The notes beneath the pieces were generated by a model. That model was given only the letters and a program-made list of their open reading frames with translations, was not told where the DNA came from and made no database searches. A DNA stretch of 52,830 nucleotides from an uncultured Porphyromonadaceae bacterium (GTDB lineage Bacteria; Bacteroidota; Bacteroidia; Bacteroidales; Muribaculaceae), in assembly GCA_902495075.1 (NCBI GenBank), contig CABUVO010000028.1, positions 1 to 52,830 on the forward strand, given 5' to 3'. Numbering within the stretch: position 1 is the first letter of the stretch; each line of letters begins with the position of its first letter. Below are positions 17,268-25,684 of this stretch, one piece after another. The position numbers were made by a program, and so were the translations under genes.

Positions 17268-17888
17268 TTACTTCGTATTTGACCATAATGAAAGTAGGAC
17301 AAAGAAGAAGCCTAAATATAGTAGACCGATTAGTAGCGTCCAGCCGCGGGGAAGAGTGAGGTTGCCGGAGAGGTAGACGCGGATGTGGTGGTTTAAGCGA
17401 TGGCGGAGTGCGGTAAGTTTAGGGAGAAAGCTGGATGGGAGATTAGAGAAGAGAGGTTGTGATTCTGGGGACTCTGAACCGGTTGATAGTTCATTGAGAA
17501 TTTTATGAAGGGCGATTCTGATGTCACGATAGTGTCGGTCGGTGAGTTTGGCTACTCCAAGCATTTTTTGGAAGAAGGCATCGTAGTCACGGGCAATGGC
17601 GGCACGCCATTCATGCACGTTAGAAAAGTAGCGTTCTCCTTTGGCTTCACATTCCTGTCGGAGTCGTTCTTCTGCTTGGCGGTCTTCTTTATGGTGGCGC
17701 TCCTGCTGCTGTTGCAGACAGTCATGGCACGCCTTCAGAAACATTTCATAGATTTCGACCCGGATGTTGCCATCGGTAGTGGCAGTCGTTTTGCCTTCCA
17801 GAATCAGAAGACGGTTCTTGATTTCGTTTAGCTCGTTAACTTGCTGATTATGCAGCCGGTCAACATAGTTCTTATCGGTAGTATTCAT
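17268..17888 (-). CDS. Mobilization-associated coiled-coil protein with C-terminal membrane helix
   Basis: 206 residues. The N-terminal half is charged and helical (NYVDRLHNQQVNELNEIKNRLLILEG and LQQQQERHHKEDRQAEERLRQECEAKGERYF), probably coiled coil. One membrane helix is at the end (GWTLLIGLLYLGFFFVLLSLW, about 181-201), making it a tail-anchored protein. Its start overlaps the stop of the relaxase tail frame by 4 bases (ATGA). Proteins of this type sit downstream of relaxases in Bacteroides mobilizable elements; the function there is not established. Confidence 0.7.
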   Translation of the reverse strand: MNTTDKNYVDRLHNQQVNELNEIKNRLLILEGKTTATTDGNIRVEIYEMFLKACHDCLQQQQERHHKEDRQAEERLRQECEAKGERYFSNVHEWRAAIARDYDAFFQKMLGVAKLTDRHYRDIRIALHKILNELSTGSESPESQPLFSNLPSSFLPKLTALRHRLNHHIRVYLSGNLTLPRGWTLLIGLLYLGFFFVLLSLWSNTK

Positions 17889-19076
17889 CTTCTGCGTTTG
17901 AATGGTCTGTAAATATACTGGTTGTCTTGAGCTTCCTGACGGTGACGGCGTTCATCGTTCCAGTCAAGGTCATTGGTGGTGCCTCCGCCGCCGGAAGACT
18001 GCACGACTGCCGGACCAACAAGGATGTCGATAATTACAGATAGTGGAATCAGACTAACTTCCGATGGTTCAGTGGGGGTGCTATGGGGTAGCACTCCCTC
18101 AAAGGAACTTTCCGTTTTGGAAACCCCTTTGCCTGAATCTTGATAGGGTGCGGTCAATTTGCCCGTACCCTCCTCAAAGTTCAACCTATGGTCTCTTGAG
18201 GGGGGTGAACAAAATGTTCTCCCCCACATTCGGGGTCTCTCCGAACCTTTCATCATAGAACCCTTTGTTGGGGTTGGACAAAATATCCACCCCCATATTC
18301 GGCAACTCTCCGAACTTAGCCGCGAGCTTACTGTAGGTGAGTTTCTGCTTGGAGAGCTTGGAACCGGCAAACCGATAGTCCCCTTTGGTTAAGGAAATGC
18401 CCCTGACTTCGCCGGTCGTGCGGTTAAAACTGAAACACGCTTCTATTCCTTGTGCCTCTAATTCACGCTGAAATTCAGCCCATGACGAAGCGTTGCCGGC
18501 AGCTGCAATTACAGCCGTTTTGAGATCGAAAAGAGCTTGCTGAACAGGAAGTAGCCAGTTTCGGTTGACCTTTTCTCCCGATGAGTTGCCGAATGTCAGA
18601 CCGTGGCGCAGCTTGATTTCCTTGCAGATGTCAGCACTGCGCAACTGCTCATTGTATGCGGAGATTACGCTTCCGTCGAGGGCGATGCGGCTATATACCA
18701 GATGGCAGTGCGGATGCGCTTTGTCGAAGTGCCGAGCCACGATATACTGGGCGTTGGTGATGCCCATACCCCGCAGCCATTCATCGACAAGCTGCGCCAT
18801 GTAGCGGTCGCCTTCCTCGTTATCTGGAAACAGATGGGCGTCCTCCGGGGAGAAAGAAATAGACACATGCTTTACCGGTTTACCGATGTGATGAATTTTC
18901 CCTTGGCTGTCCGGCCGTCGAAGTTGAGTGTTGAAACTGTCGGCGATCGTCTCATTGGAAACGACGCAGACACCCTGATACGACAACAGTCGTCTTCGTT
19001 TCTCATTGCTCTTGATGTCGTTGGCATAGTCTATCAGACCGGTGAAATCTATGCGTTTTTTGAATTTTGCTATCAT
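17885..19076 (-). pseudogene. Relaxase (MobA/VirD2-like) with a +1 shift at a C6 tract
   Basis: The relaxase starts at the ATG at 19076 (MIAKFKKRIDFTGLIDYAND), which shares one base with the upstream stop (TGATG). The histidine metal motif is present (ARHFDKAHPHCHLVYSR). The frame ends early at 18186, right after a run of six C on the minus strand (six G in plus 18200-18205). With five C the frame would continue to 17885, adding about 100 residues (from SRDHRLNFEEGTG to YIYRPFKRRR) and ending exactly in the ATGA overlap with the next gene. A full protein would be about 427 residues. Catalytic parts are intact, so a C-terminally truncated but active enzyme is possible. The shift may be mutation, phase variation, recoding or a sequencing error. 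Confidence 0.75.
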
Positions 19077-19432
19077 CACATCCGGAATTTGGAGAGTAAA
19101 CCGAGCGTTGTTGCGAGCAGAGCTTCTACATTCCCAGCAGCCGCATCGAAGCCCATACCGTTGGCGCATCGGGCAAGCTGGTTGAGATTGTTGGCGATGC
19201 CCTGCAGTGAGCGCACCATTGCGTATTCTTCATCAGTCAGAGCCTTTCGGACTGTAGTGCCCATGACGGCACGGGTAATGAACTTGTTGAGCGAGAGCCC
19301 GGCTTCACGGGCCATGTCTTTAACCACGGCATAGTTGCCGTCATCGAAATGCAGCTTGATATCATTGCGGAGCCGCTGCCACTCCGGTTTGGGCCTGCGC
19401 CCACGTTTGGATTTTCGTTTTGTCTGGGTCAT
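19076..19432 (-). CDS. Ribbon-helix-helix mobilization accessory protein (MobC-like)
   Basis: 118 residues. A basic N-terminus (TQTKRKSKRGRRPKPEWQRLRNDIKLHFDD) leads into a ribbon-helix-helix-like region (NYAVVKDMAREAGLSLNKFITRAVMG), then YAMVRSLQGIANNLNQLARCANGMG, the pattern of MobC/BmgB-type relaxosome proteins. It should bind the transfer origin and help the relaxase nick. It overlaps the relaxase start by one base. The roughly 220-base spacer upstream is the expected place for oriT. Confidence 0.82.
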   Translation of the reverse strand: MTQTKRKSKRGRRPKPEWQRLRNDIKLHFDDGNYAVVKDMAREAGLSLNKFITRAVMGTTVRKALTDEEYAMVRSLQGIANNLNQLARCANGMGFDAAAGNVEALLATTLGLLSKFRM

Positions 19433-19655
19433 AGTAAAATTGGTTGGTTGAAATTAGTAATAGAAGGAAGTAAGAAGGATGGAAGAGGCAAGACAGGAAG
19501 CGGAATCAGGATGATTTCAAGACCTTGGCGAATGAGGCAACCGTGAGGTTGACGAAGCCAATTTTTATGGGACATAAAAAACAACCTTGCAATCCTCCTC
19601 CATCTTCACTTCCGTTTCGATTGCGGAGCACAGCTACAAGCGGCTGAACTTCTGG
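19433..19655 (-). other. Non-coding spacer, candidate transfer origin (oriT)
   Basis: No gene seen. It contains a perfect hairpin CAACC-GTGA-GGTTG (19538-19551) and purine-rich tracts. Bacteroides mobilizable elements usually carry oriT directly before the mob genes, so this is the likeliest site. The nick position cannot be told from the sequence. Confidence 0.4.
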
Positions 19656-20330
19656 CTACGGAGTCCTGTAAGTGGAGTTGGCGAAGATTACCTTGCCAAC
19701 CATATCGTTCAGACGGTCGGCTATGCGGTCGCCGTATCTTGGCCGTATCTTCTGCGGTGTCAGGTTGGTGGTGAGGATGGTAAAGAGATGCCTGTCGTAG
19801 CGAGTAGTCAGCAAATCCGTGATCGGATAGAGCACGTTGCCGTAGTCCATCACCTCAAGCGGCTCCGTACCGAAATCGTCGATGGCAAGCATACGTTTAT
19901 AACAGAGACTGCGCCACTCGTCATAGTCCTCTTTGCAGACCCTCGCAAGGTCGGGGGCATTGACAATCCGGATGGAGTATCGCTCGGAATAATCATCGTA
20001 AACTTTGATTTCAAATTTATTGAGGATTTGCTGGAAGGCTTTCACAAATGTAGTCTTGCCGTTGCCGCATCCGCCGCACAGCATCAGTCCGAATTTCGAG
20101 TGGTCGCCTGTGAGTCATTCGGCAATCTGTTCTGTCTGCGTCATGAGGGCTTCACTCATTATAAAAGTCTTGTCGCGGCGTTCTACTTCCGCCTTCACAC
20201 CGGCGAGAAGTACACGGACAGTATCGTCCTTTGAGAACGGAAGCCTAAAACGCGCCCTCGTAGTCTGTCGCTGATTTAGCTGTGACGCCAGCAGGTCGGC
20301 GAGCATCGTTGGTTGATTGATTTGTTGCAT
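19656..20330 (-). pseudogene. DnaC/IstB-like replication ATPase with one in-frame stop
   Basis: The frame runs from the ATG at 20330 through MLADLLASQLNQRQ and SEALMTQTEQIAE, then meets TGA at 20117-20115, and continues in the same frame as LTGDHSKFGLMLCGGCGNGKTTFVKAFQ (Walker A), LAIDDFGTEPLEVMDYGN (Walker B), TILTTNLTP (sensor) and DRIADRLNDMV. Homologues typically have a tryptophan at the stop position, so TGG to TGA is the likely change. If no suppression or reinitiation occurs (an ATG exists at 20084), the ATPase is lost. It overlaps the upstream replication gene by 86 bases in another frame. Role: helicase loading for the element's own replication. Confidence 0.75.
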
Positions 20331-21060
20331 GGTTTGTCGGTTTAAGAGTTGTTTTGTTTTTAATGATTGGTTGTTTTTTAATCCAGTTCACGAAATATCT
20401 TCGGCAGTCATCTTCCTCCCTACCTTTCGTTCCCTGACATCTGAGATAGCGGAAGAAATTACAGAGATACGATTTCAGTTCCGGCAATTCGATTTGACAG
20501 GAGGGAGAAAGAAGGGAGATGATTTCACGAAGCCAAGGTTCATCGTTAACCAGCAAAGCCTCAAGTTCTTCCAAACCCAAAATCTTCACATCACCTGTTT
20601 TATTTGAAGAATAATTTTTATCTTTAATATTTCTATTTTCTATATTATAGGGTGTCAAGTTTTCCGTCAATCCAACTGTCAAGCCATCTTGCAAGGTTTC
20701 CGTCAATTCATCCGACGAACATTCCGTCAAAGCATCAGTCAAGACAAGTGAATACATAGGATGGGAGCCTTTACCTGTCCCTTTGGTATAGGTAATGAAC
20801 TTTCGAGCGTTAAGTGATTCCCGAGCGTTTACAACAGTCTGTCGGGTCACTTGGATTGCGGCGCTGATTACTGAAGTCGGACACTTGAACGGCATCTGCC
20901 ATCGACGGCTGTTCGCCCGGTTGATGAGGAAGAAGTAAAGAGCAATCTCCGCAGTGGAGAATGGCTCATACTCGTTCTCTCGCCAGAACCGCTGCATGTG
21001 AAGATAGAGATTCACTCTCTTGTTCATCATTTCCTGCATGGGTAGGTAAATATTGTGCAT
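20245..21060 (-). CDS. Winged-helix replication-initiation-type protein of a mobile element
   Basis: 271 residues. The N-terminal 120 residues look like a winged helix (FSTAEIALYFFLINRANSRRWQMPFKCPTSVISAAIQVTRQTVVNARESLNARKFITYTKGTGKGSHPMYSLV). A Thr/Leu-rich linker and a DnaD-like C-terminal segment (SYLCNFFRYLRCQGTKGREEDDCRRYFVNWIKKQP) follow. This arrangement is common in Bacteroides plasmid and transposon replication modules. The end overlaps the DnaC-like gene by 86 bases. The stop of the preceding DUF3853 gene shares base 21060 with this start. Confidence 0.7.
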   Translation of the reverse strand: MHNIYLPMQEMMNKRVNLYLHMQRFWRENEYEPFSTAEIALYFFLINRANSRRWQMPFKCPTSVISAAIQVTRQTVVNARESLNARKFITYTKGTGKGSHPMYSLVLTDALTECSSDELTETLQDGLTVGLTENLTPYNIENRNIKDKNYSSNKTGDVKILGLEELEALLVNDEPWLREIISLLSPSCQIELPELKSYLCNFFRYLRCQGTKGREEDDCRRYFVNWIKKQPIIKNKTTLKPTNHATNQSTNDARRPAGVTAKSATDYEGAF

Positions 21061-21359
21061 TACTTCTTTGCTAGAAGACTCAGTGCAAGTTCAGAGTCAA
21101 CGATAATCTTGCGGCCAAACTGGGTGATAGCCTTGTCAATCACGCCGCTTTTCTTGATTCGATTGGCGGTTGGTATGCTGCATCCGAACAGGCGCGCTAT
21201 TCCAGCCATCCCGTACACATATTTCTTCTCCTGGGATTTCTGAGAACTTGCGTTTTCCTTTTCCGTTTTCTTATGCTCGGAACTGCTTTGAGAGAGGAAC
21301 ATGAATTCCTCACCAGTCATTTGCCACAGAGGCTTGTTTAATAGATCTTTGATATTCAT
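21060..21359 (-). CDS. DUF3853-family helix-turn-helix protein
   Basis: 99 residues. The conserved opening DLLNKPLWQMTGEEFMFL and the helix-turn-helix-like YGMAGIARLFGCSIPTANRIKKSGVIDKAITQFGRKIIVDSELALSLLA are hallmarks of DUF3853, a family found next to integrases and replication genes in Bacteroidetes mobile elements. It is probably an excisionase-like or regulatory DNA-binding protein. It is the first gene of the replication/mobilization run and has a -7 element upstream. Confidence 0.82.
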   Translation of the reverse strand: MNIKDLLNKPLWQMTGEEFMFLSQSSSEHKKTEKENASSQKSQEKKYVYGMAGIARLFGCSIPTANRIKKSGVIDKAITQFGRKIIVDSELALSLLAKK

Positions 21360-21411
21360 ATACTATGGTTTAATATTCCTTTTGATAGAGGGATTTAACG
21401 TAATTGAGTCG

Positions 21412-21419
21412 CAAAATTA
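21412..21419 (-). promoter_or_regulatory. -7 element ahead of the DUF3853 gene
   Basis: TAATTTTG on the minus strand; expected start near 21405, 46 bases before the gene. No matching -33 TTG. Confidence 0.5.
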
Positions 21420-21450
21420 AGACGCAATCTTGTGAACTGAAGAATCATAC

Positions 21451-21516
21451 ACCTCTTAGTGCCAATATTTTCAGATTGTTTGGCAAAATCAATCAATCGG
21501 CACTTATTTTTGGCAC
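21451..21516. repeat. Iteron-like short repeats near the replication gene
   Basis: On the minus strand GTGCCAAAAATAA, GTGCCGATTGA, TTGCCAAACAATC and TTGGCAC follow one another within about 60 bases, all variants of a G-T/T-GCCAA core in both orientations. The position just upstream of the replication gene suggests an origin or operator region. Confidence 0.4.
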
Positions 21517-21555
21517 TCAAAAGAAAAATAAAGCCGCCCGAGAAACTCGGACGGC
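21509..21555 (-). terminator. Intrinsic terminator, leftward
   Basis: Stem GCCGTCCGAG/CTCGGGCGGC (one G-U) with a 3-base loop at 21533-21555. On the minus strand it is followed by TTTATTTTTCTTTT. It is well placed to stop transcripts coming from the NTPase operon before the replication module. Confidence 0.72.
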
Positions 21556-21689
21556 ATAGGTGTCTCTTGATTATTGTATCAGACCTACTAAAATGATAAT
21601 GAGTATCAATAGCGAATGTTCTTGATGAAAGAAAAAATGTCAGAAAATCGAGAAAAAGAAAGGTATCAAAGACGAGAAAAATCGTCATA

Positions 21690-22087
21690 ACTGTAGTTCC
21701 TTGTTTAGTTCGTCGATTATATCAATAATAGAGCACATAAATCTGCGGTGAAGACTATGTGCCCGAAATATGCAAAGCGTGGAAGAATTTATCTAGGTCT
21801 ATGAATGCTTCGACACGTTGCATGAATTTGTATGGAAATAAATCAACAATATGTTTGTGTCTCGAAGATTAATTTCGCCTTAACTTTCAGTTATGGCGGG
21901 TGAAGGGATGTTTAGAACGAACCACTTTTATTAGGCTTAGGCGAATAAACATGCCGCGTATTTACAAAATTTCCCGTGGGTCAATACATACACTCAAAAA
22001 TCGCTTATCCTCTGACAATAAATATCAATCCAGGAAATATACATGGAAATTATTAAAGTTAGAAACGAAAATTATACGTGGCAAATG
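21690..22087. other. Spacer of about 400 bases, no gene seen
   Basis: It is AT-rich. Short frames on both strands have no recognisable domain. It separates the stop of the large NTPase gene from the terminator at 21.5 kb and may be the 3' untranslated part of that operon. Confidence 0.4.
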
Positions 22088-25000
22088 TTAATCTTCACTC
22101 AATAGACTAGATATTCCTTGTATTGGGTAATGTGGATTAATCAAATGGAAATCATAGCCTTGGAGCAATCTTTTAAGATATAGTTTTGTGCCAAAACATT
22201 CTGGAGAAATACGATTAAACGTCTGCATCAAGCTGCTATATCGACAATTAAATGCTTCCGGTCTCTGAACAGCACAATTCTCCATTAATTCCCGTGCCTG
22301 GTCGCATAGTATACGTCTTGCCGATGGCCAACTCCATAGGACATCGCAAAATTCGTGAAGTTCGTATACGAGTATCGCAATATCCATTGGAGATTTAGAA
22401 TGATAATTTTCAAGCGACTCTATTAAAAAAGCTAATACGTCATCACTCTCATTGTGAGGAATAACGGATGGAATTTTTTTAATAATTGTATTTGCTTTCC
22501 CTGCAGGAATACATATACCCTTAAATTCCCTATAGAGCCAATCAAGTACAGAATAAAGTGCGTATCCTTTCACTATCAAAACCAAACCGTTACGACCGTC
22601 TATATCGGGATGTGCGTGTAAAGCTTTTACTATGTGATCAATAAGCTGGTCACATAAATCATATTCTCCATTTTTAAGAAGCATGGGAATCGCTTGCGAT
22701 ACTAAGAGAAGATATTCGCTATGATCCCCTGCAAATTCTGGGAAAATATAAAGAATCTTGCAAATTAAATTTCTAGTTACGGCATAATCTCCATTATAAT
22801 AGTCATTTAATTCACATAAATAGCAAAGGCATGTAAATATTCTTTGAGGATTGTATAATTCTTCAGTTTTGTCAGGTACTATAAAAACAGATACATAGGA
22901 AGGTTCTGCAAAATTCTTAGTAGCTATTTCAGGATGCAACTTTGCATATAAAAATAGAATTATTACTCCATAGTGTAATGAAGCTACTTTAAAATTATTA
23001 TCACGTGGCAATGACAAAAGCTTGTCAAAAGCAATAATCAGAATAGATATTGCTTTTTCTATCTTATCACACCTACATAAAGCATAGGCCCGACTAAGAA
23101 GCAATTGAAATTGTTCCTCTTCGGACAACAGAACCATGATTTTATCAGAAATCATATTAATCGCATTCGCTGCAGACTCGGCATCATCCTTTGCTTTGAG
23201 CTGAGCATAATAACAAGCGCATCGGACTGCTAATTGTGGACGTTGGATAATATCTGGTGATTGAATTGCAATATAAAGCTTGTCTATAGATTGCTCAATA
23301 CCAAGATCGTAATAGCATAAACCGACACATGCATTTAATAGGAACCTCCCAATGGTTGAATCCAGAATCCAATCCCTTTCCTTATAGAGGTTTTGCACTT
23401 TGTGGATATTGCCGCATCCCAAGAGATGAATCTCAAGAGCTGTTACATAGGAAGCAATAACGGCGGTGTTTGGTTTATATTCATTACATACATTGTACAT
23501 TCGTTCAAGCTGTAATAATTGTTCCTCTACCGTAAGTGAATTACATAACCTAGGCAAGCAGACGCTTATGCCAATTCCTAAACATTCATCTTCCGGGAAA
23601 CCATATTCAGCATACAATCTAATCCAGTTTTCAAATTCATTAAAACTGGTTATGCCATTCAAACAAACCATTGGGATTCCAGCTGGCATGCGTATCTCTG
23701 ATAAAGTTTTTTGAATTTCTTCTCCTAAATTAGATAAATTAAGACTTCTTTTTATGCTATTAATGTTAATTAATCTTTTAATGTTGATGTTAAAAGCATA
23801 ATAAATCTCTAATATAACGGAAACTGCGTAAGCCATTATATCATTATGCGCAACTGCTGGTAACAATTGATATAAATCCTCCGCTAACAAGGCTGGAGCA
23901 GTTGGCAAATTAGGGTCATTAATCAATCGAACCATCCTCATCATTACTTTATCATCAGCACTCATCGCTGTTGGAAGAGGCATATCCGTCCAAATAGACA
24001 TTAAAAGTTTAGTATTTGGATGTTCAATCAGTTTTTCTTCCGCTAGTTTGGTTATTACTGAAGTATAAAAACAAGCATATCTCTTCCAATCACGAGCCTT
24101 AAGCATTAAAAGCAAAGCATCATGAACGTCTGTAGGGGTTAGCTCTACTTTGGCAAGTATTTTGCTAATTGCAATGTCACAACAGTTCTTTAATTCAACC
24201 TTATTTAGATCTGGATCAATTGATCTATGCAAAATATCAATAACCCTATATTTGTTATTACCTAGGGACTCGACCCAGCTACCAATAAGCTGGCTCAGCC
24301 GGGTAGATGGAATATTAATTTGAGGAAGTTGATCCGCCATTGATAAACAGTCCTCCTTTGAGAATTCTCTTGGAAAAACTAATAGTCTGTTGAGTAAATG
24401 TAAATCCTCGCTATCAGTTATCAATTCCTTTAGAGCTGAATACACTCTCGTTTTAACATTGTCGCTTTGGTGAATTCCAAAGACTTTTTCAAATGTGGCA
24501 GTATCAAGTTCCCAATTGTTCAATTTGAGCCAAAAGCAGGCAAGTCGAGTAACAAATGGTTGACCAGCACATAGTGAATAAATAAACCGTTTGTTCTTTT
24601 CTGGCACATTTTCTGGAATCATGGCACATACATCTTCATAACACATTAAAGGTATCTGAATCTCCGGAATGTCTTCACATGGTTCAAATGTTGCTAACGA
24701 ATTAGAGGAATTGATTATTATTAACTTATTGCTACAACGGAAATTGCGAATTGCACTTAGAATCAGATCAATATTATTCCCATCAATCTTAACATGATCT
24801 ACTATTACCAAAAGGTTACCATTAGAAGTATTAAGTGAGTTCAAAACGAAGGATATTTCTTTGGCAGAAATATAACGTCCATTTAGAGTTATGACATTAT
24901 AATCTTCAAAACGAGCTGCAATAAGATAACAGAGGACGGTCTTTCCGGATAAGAAGCCTCCATACAGGGATAATACTTTATGTTCAAATAATAATTCTTG

Positions 25001-25282
25001 TAGAGAATTCACTACCTCAGTCCGAGGTGAACTGGGTTCCGGTAATTCATTGTTTATAAATCCGGTATTTTTAATATCAATCGAGCATAGTAAATCTGTA
25101 TTCTGACTACCAATTAGTTGTAATAATCCTCCTAACTTGGGATCGGAGATAGAAATAACTCTTGCATATGGTGAGTTTTGCACAACCAGATTACCATCTC
25201 CATTAACGTTGGATGTCGCATTAACTTTCATGTCATTATTGCTCAATCCCACTATGGAACGAAAGATACTTTTAATGTCCAT
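22088..25282 (-). CDS. STAND/NLR-like NTPase with N-terminal N/Q-rich signalling motif
   Basis: 1064 residues. Residues 21-43 hold a short N/G/Q-rich segment centred on GDGNLVVQNS. A P-loop NTPase follows, with Walker A GGFLSGKT (108-115) and Walker B LLVIVDHV (157-164, D162), and ICSS-like features of STAND ATPases. From about 330 to 1064 it is all helical with repeat-like units, as in TPR/alpha-solenoid sensors. This is the layout of bacterial NLR-type immune sensors: short signalling motif, switch NTPase, superhelical sensor. The start overlaps the stop of the upstream membrane-protein gene by 11 bases. The gene is clearly AT-richer than the chromosome around it, a sign of transfer. The trigger is unknown. 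Confidence 0.8.
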   Translation of the reverse strand: MDIKSIFRSIVGLSNNDMKVNATSNVNGDGNLVVQNSPYARVISISDPKLGGLLQLIGSQNTDLLCSIDIKNTGFINNELPEPSSPRTEVVNSLQELLFEHKVLSLYGGFLSGKTVLCYLIAARFEDYNVITLNGRYISAKEISFVLNSLNTSNGNLLVIVDHVKIDGNNIDLILSAIRNFRCSNKLIIINSSNSLATFEPCEDIPEIQIPLMCYEDVCAMIPENVPEKNKRFIYSLCAGQPFVTRLACFWLKLNNWELDTATFEKVFGIHQSDNVKTRVYSALKELITDSEDLHLLNRLLVFPREFSKEDCLSMADQLPQINIPSTRLSQLIGSWVESLGNNKYRVIDILHRSIDPDLNKVELKNCCDIAISKILAKVELTPTDVHDALLLMLKARDWKRYACFYTSVITKLAEEKLIEHPNTKLLMSIWTDMPLPTAMSADDKVMMRMVRLINDPNLPTAPALLAEDLYQLLPAVAHNDIMAYAVSVILEIYYAFNINIKRLININSIKRSLNLSNLGEEIQKTLSEIRMPAGIPMVCLNGITSFNEFENWIRLYAEYGFPEDECLGIGISVCLPRLCNSLTVEEQLLQLERMYNVCNEYKPNTAVIASYVTALEIHLLGCGNIHKVQNLYKERDWILDSTIGRFLLNACVGLCYYDLGIEQSIDKLYIAIQSPDIIQRPQLAVRCACYYAQLKAKDDAESAANAINMISDKIMVLLSEEEQFQLLLSRAYALCRCDKIEKAISILIIAFDKLLSLPRDNNFKVASLHYGVIILFLYAKLHPEIATKNFAEPSYVSVFIVPDKTEELYNPQRIFTCLCYLCELNDYYNGDYAVTRNLICKILYIFPEFAGDHSEYLLLVSQAIPMLLKNGEYDLCDQLIDHIVKALHAHPDIDGRNGLVLIVKGYALYSVLDWLYREFKGICIPAGKANTIIKKIPSVIPHNESDDVLAFLIESLENYHSKSPMDIAILVYELHEFCDVLWSWPSARRILCDQARELMENCAVQRPEAFNCRYSSLMQTFNRISPECFGTKLYLKRLLQGYDFHLINPHYPIQGISSLLSED

Positions 25283-25682
25283 TTATTTTAGCGTTTTGAG
25301 AATTCTGAATAACAACGTTTGAATTGCCTTTTATTTGTGAATTTGATTTAATGGAGTATCTACCCGTATTTTTTGAGTCAATATAGCGATTAACACAGAA
25401 GATTATAGTAATGGCTAATATTGATAATACGGCTATTATGACAGGCCAAATTTCTTCTGTGTTCCAATCGATTACAAATTGCCAGAAACTTTCATTCCCA
25501 GATTTTTCAAAATAGAACTTGCACGATGGAATTAGCAAACCAGGCCCCATTCCAATAACACCTAATACTCCTATAGAGGTATTGGCTAACCGATTATGAG
25601 TAATTGTAGTAAAGTGAATGATTATTTTATCCACCCAACGGATAAGCCATGCTGATAAACCGTTTTTTGCCATAGAACGCAT
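25272..25682 (-). CDS. Two-helix membrane protein with C-terminal motif shared with the NTPase
   Basis: 136 residues. Hydrophobic segments lie at about 36-54 (SIGVLGVIGMGPGLLIPSC) and 79-98 (WPVIIAVLSILAITIIFCVN), with an amphipathic N-terminus (LSAWLIRWVDKIIIHF). The last 25 residues form an N/Q-rich tail centred on GNSNVVIQNS that resembles residues 21-43 of the following NTPase (G, N, V, Q-N-S and A identical in register, most others conservative). This suggests a membrane-perforating effector recruited by a homotypic, possibly amyloid-like, motif. The gene begins 2 bases after the ATPase stop and overlaps the NTPase start by 11 bases. Another ATG three codons in is also possible. Confidence 0.75.
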   Translation of the reverse strand: MRSMAKNGLSAWLIRWVDKIIIHFTTITHNRLANTSIGVLGVIGMGPGLLIPSCKFYFEKSGNESFWQFVIDWNTEEIWPVIIAVLSILAITIIFCVNRYIDSKNTGRYSIKSNSQIKGNSNVVIQNSQNAKINGH

Positions 25683-25684
25683 AT

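Noticed and set aside
17885..18370. Independent 161-residue gene
   Set aside because: Its first half is a shadow of the relaxase; only the part after the C tract looks real, so it was treated as the shifted relaxase tail.
18186..19169. Relaxase start at 19169
   Set aside because: The extra 31 residues are the reading of the mobC end in another frame. The ATG at 19076 fits the TGATG coupling and the family N-terminus.
21395..21688. Leftward 97-residue Phe-rich frame
   Set aside because: It spans a terminator, the iteron-like repeats and a promoter, and its composition reflects AT-rich DNA; not a gene.
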